Source of the DNA: Dehalococcoidia bacterium | Lineage (GTDB): Bacteria > Chloroflexota > Dehalococcoidia > SAR202 > UBA11138 | Reading direction: 5' to 3' | Assembly: GCA_012270665.1 (NCBI GenBank) | Contig: JAAXHY010000130.1 | Location: forward strand, 1-8,359 | DNA length: 8,359 nucleotides | In this document: positions 6,888-8,359 of the stretch, in pieces | Position numbering within the stretch: position 1 is the stretch's first letter | How the letters are laid out: every line of letters begins with the position of its first letter | The notes under the pieces: model-generated | The model's input: only the letters and a program-made list of their open reading frames with translations | Databases searched by the model: none | Told to the model about the DNA's origin: nothing | Position numbers and translations under genes: made by a program

Positions 6888-6911
6888 CACCAGAAGCATA
6901 TGTAACGGAAA

Positions 6912-8359
6912 TCAGATGTGTTCGATTACCGTGAGTACCGTGGGGCGCTGCCTAGTCTCACCGTAGATGAAATCCCTGACCAACTTTGTCAGTTGAGACC
7001 TCACCTCTTCTAAATCTAAGCTCTCGCTACCCAAGTCTTCTAGTATTGATGAAACCTTTTTAGAAATTTTTTCAAATAAAGTATAGGAATCGTCCGACGC
7101 TATGAACCCCGACGACGTAATGCTGGGTTCCGCCAGCAGAAGACCTGTGCGGGAACTCAGCGTGACTGCTACTGTCACCACGCCGTTCCTGGATAGTCTC
7201 AGCCGCTCTCCAAGTATCGCGCTGTCCATATCCCATAGACGATTGCCGTCTATATAGATATAGTTGGCTCGAACCGTATCCACCACGTCCCCGCTGACCT
7301 CGTCCAGTTCCAGTACGTCGCCGTCCTCCAGCACGAATATGCGCGAGCCCGGCATTCCCATGTCCGAAGCAATCGCCGCGTGCTGCGCCAGGTGCCTGTA
7401 CTCGCCATGAATCGGCACGAAGTATCGAGGCTTCACTATGCTGAGCATCATCTTCAGCTCTTCCCTCGCCGCGTGACCGTGCACATGCACCAGAGATATG
7501 CGGCTGTAAAGGACATCCGCGCCCTGCTTCAATAGGTTGTCTATCGTCTTGGCCACGAGGGTCTCGTTGCCCGGAATCGGTGAGGCCGATATTACGACGG
7601 TATCGCCGGGCACCACCTCGATGTCCCGGTGTCTCCCATTGGCGATCCGCACCAGCGCAGACGTCGGTTCTCCCTGGCTCCCCGTAGCCACGATGACGAC
7701 CTCGTCATGTGGAAGCTGCCTCGCTGCGGACAGAGGAACGACAGCGCCTTCGGGCGCCTCCAGATACCCCATGTTCAACGCCATATTGACGTTGTTCATC
7801 ATGCTTCTACCGACTACCGTCACCTTTCTGTCGTATCTTACAGCCGCGTCTATCACCTGCTGTATTCGGGAGATGAGCGACGCGAACGTGGCGATCATCA
7901 CCCTGCCCGACGCTTCTCCAATGACACGGTCCAGAGCTTCTCCGACAACCTGCTCCGACGCTGTGTACCCTTCCACCTCCGCATATGTAGAATCTGAACA
8001 GAGCAGCAGGGCTCCGTCGCCCACCATGCGGCTCAGCGTCGTGAAGTCGGTCGGGTTGCCATCCACCGGCGTGTGGTCAATCTTGAAGTCGCCGGTGTGC
8101 ACCACCACTCCCAGCGGGGTGGTGATCGCTATTCCCATTGCGTCGGGGATCGAGTGGCACACGCGGAAGAACTCGACGCCGAAGCTTCCAAGGCTGAACG
8201 GCTCGTGGGGCTCGACCACGTTCAGCCTCGCGCCGGCCAGCATGCCCCGCTCCTTGAGCTTCACGCTGATGAGCCCGTGGGCGAGCCTGGGGGCGTACAC
8301 GGGTACGTCCAGGTCCTCGAGCACCCAAGGCAGGGCGCCGATGTGGTCCTCGTGGCCGT
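6912..8359 (-). CDS. rnj: Ribonuclease J, 5' end outside window
   Basis: This is a metallo-beta-lactamase/beta-CASP ribonuclease acting in mRNA decay and rRNA/tRNA processing (5' exonuclease and endonuclease) in the cytoplasm. The frame is open to the window edge, where it reads GHEDHIGALPW, the metal-binding motif 2; the preceding partial codon xAC fits the expected His. The GTG at 8324 is internal. Further hallmarks are CHSIPDAMG with VVHTGDFKID (remaining metal ligands), the beta-CASP elements CSDSTYAE, ATFASLISRIQQ and VVGRSM, ATGSQGEP, VHVHGHAAREELK, and VPIHGEYRHL. A C-terminal domain of about 110 residues follows. About 481 residues are visible; roughly 75 are missing, which would give the usual ~555. 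The stop is TGA at 6914-6912. The neighbour order rnj then ftsK is also known in Bacillus and mycobacteria. Residues ~414-428 are encoded by an unusually AT-rich stretch. Confidence 0.96.
   Translation of the reverse strand, partial: GHEDHIGALPWVLEDLDVPVYAPRLAHGLISVKLKERGMLAGARLNVVEPHEPFSLGSFGVEFFRVCHSIPDAMGIAITTPLGVVVHTGDFKIDHTPVDGNPTDFTTLSRMVGDGALLLCSDSTYAEVEGYTASEQVVGEALDRVIGEASGRVMIATFASLISRIQQVIDAAVRYDRKVTVVGRSMMNNVNMALNMGYLEAPEGAVVPLSAARQLPHDEVVIVATGSQGEPTSALVRIANGRHRDIEVVPGDTVVISASPIPGNETLVAKTIDNLLKQGADVLYSRISLVHVHGHAAREELKMMLSIVKPRYFVPIHGEYRHLAQHAAIASDMGMPGSRIFVLEDGDVLELDEVSGDVVDTVRANYIYIDGNRLWDMDSAILGERLRLSRNGVVTVAVTLSSRTGLLLAEPSITSSGFIASDDSYTLFEKISKKVSSILEDLGSESLDLEEVRSQLTKLVRDFIYGETRQRPTVLTVIEHI
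7041..7085. other. AT-rich island inside rnj
   Basis: Only about 8 of these 45 bases are G or C, while the flanking sequence is clearly GC-rich. On the coding (minus) strand it encodes YTLFEKISKKVSSIL, in the C-terminal domain of RNase J, using codons such as AAA, ATT, TTT and TTA that are avoided elsewhere in the gene. The frame stays open and the protein is plausible, so it is not a disruption. It might carry an internal promoter for ftsK, located about 260-300 bases upstream of the ftsK start, or reflect local mutation or recombination. No well-spaced -35/-10 pair was found by eye. Confidence 0.5.

Noticed and set aside
7041..7085. Insertion or frameshift in rnj at the AT-rich island
   Set aside because: The frame is continuous, and the C-terminal domain reads sensibly on both sides.
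8322..8324. GTG as rnj start
   Set aside because: The metal-binding GHEDHIGALPW motif is encoded in frame before it, so the true start lies outside the window.

Overview
The window is a densely coding stretch from a bacterial genome of moderately high GC. It holds five protein genes, two of them cut by the window ends, and I see no RNA gene, mobile element or CRISPR array. The mix points to an environmental Chloroflexota-type bacterium (Dehalococcoidia/SAR202-like) or a relative with similar architecture. The pointers are a fused AccD-AccA carboxyltransferase, an RNase J gene just upstream of a four-pass FtsK, and Chloroflexota-like sequence flavour. This taxonomic guess rests on gene content recalled from memory, not on a search.

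Layout. On the + strand, positions 1-548 are the 3' part of leuD (isopropylmalate isomerase small subunit, leucine biosynthesis). It is followed after a single base by a 298-residue gene of the dihydrodipicolinate synthase (DHDPS/DapA) superfamily (550-1446). That protein keeps the fold signatures but lacks the Schiff-base lysine and the catalytic tyrosine. It meets the opposite-strand cluster tail to tail, with 12 bases between the two stop codons. On the - strand, reading right to left, come rnj (RNase J, 5' end outside the window; visible part 6912-8359), ftsK (3346-6783) and the fused acetyl-CoA carboxylase carboxyltransferase gene accDA (1459-3312). They are spaced 128 and 33 bases apart and probably form one transcription unit.

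How the genes fit together. The - strand cluster joins RNA decay and processing (RNase J), chromosome segregation at the division septum (FtsK) and the committed step of fatty-acid synthesis (AccDA). These are growth and envelope housekeeping functions. The + strand pair looks like the end of a leucine operon carrying a DHDPS-family passenger of unknown chemistry.

The only sizeable intergenic stretch (6784-6911) is rich in symmetry. An interrupted 16-bp inverted repeat pairs the putative ftsK ribosome binding site with an upstream segment, and two further short GC-rich dyads lie beyond it. No clearly novel multi-gene system is evident. The points most worth following are the active-site-less DHDPS homologue, the atypical active-site loops of AccDA, the structured ftsK leader, and an AT-rich island inside rnj.
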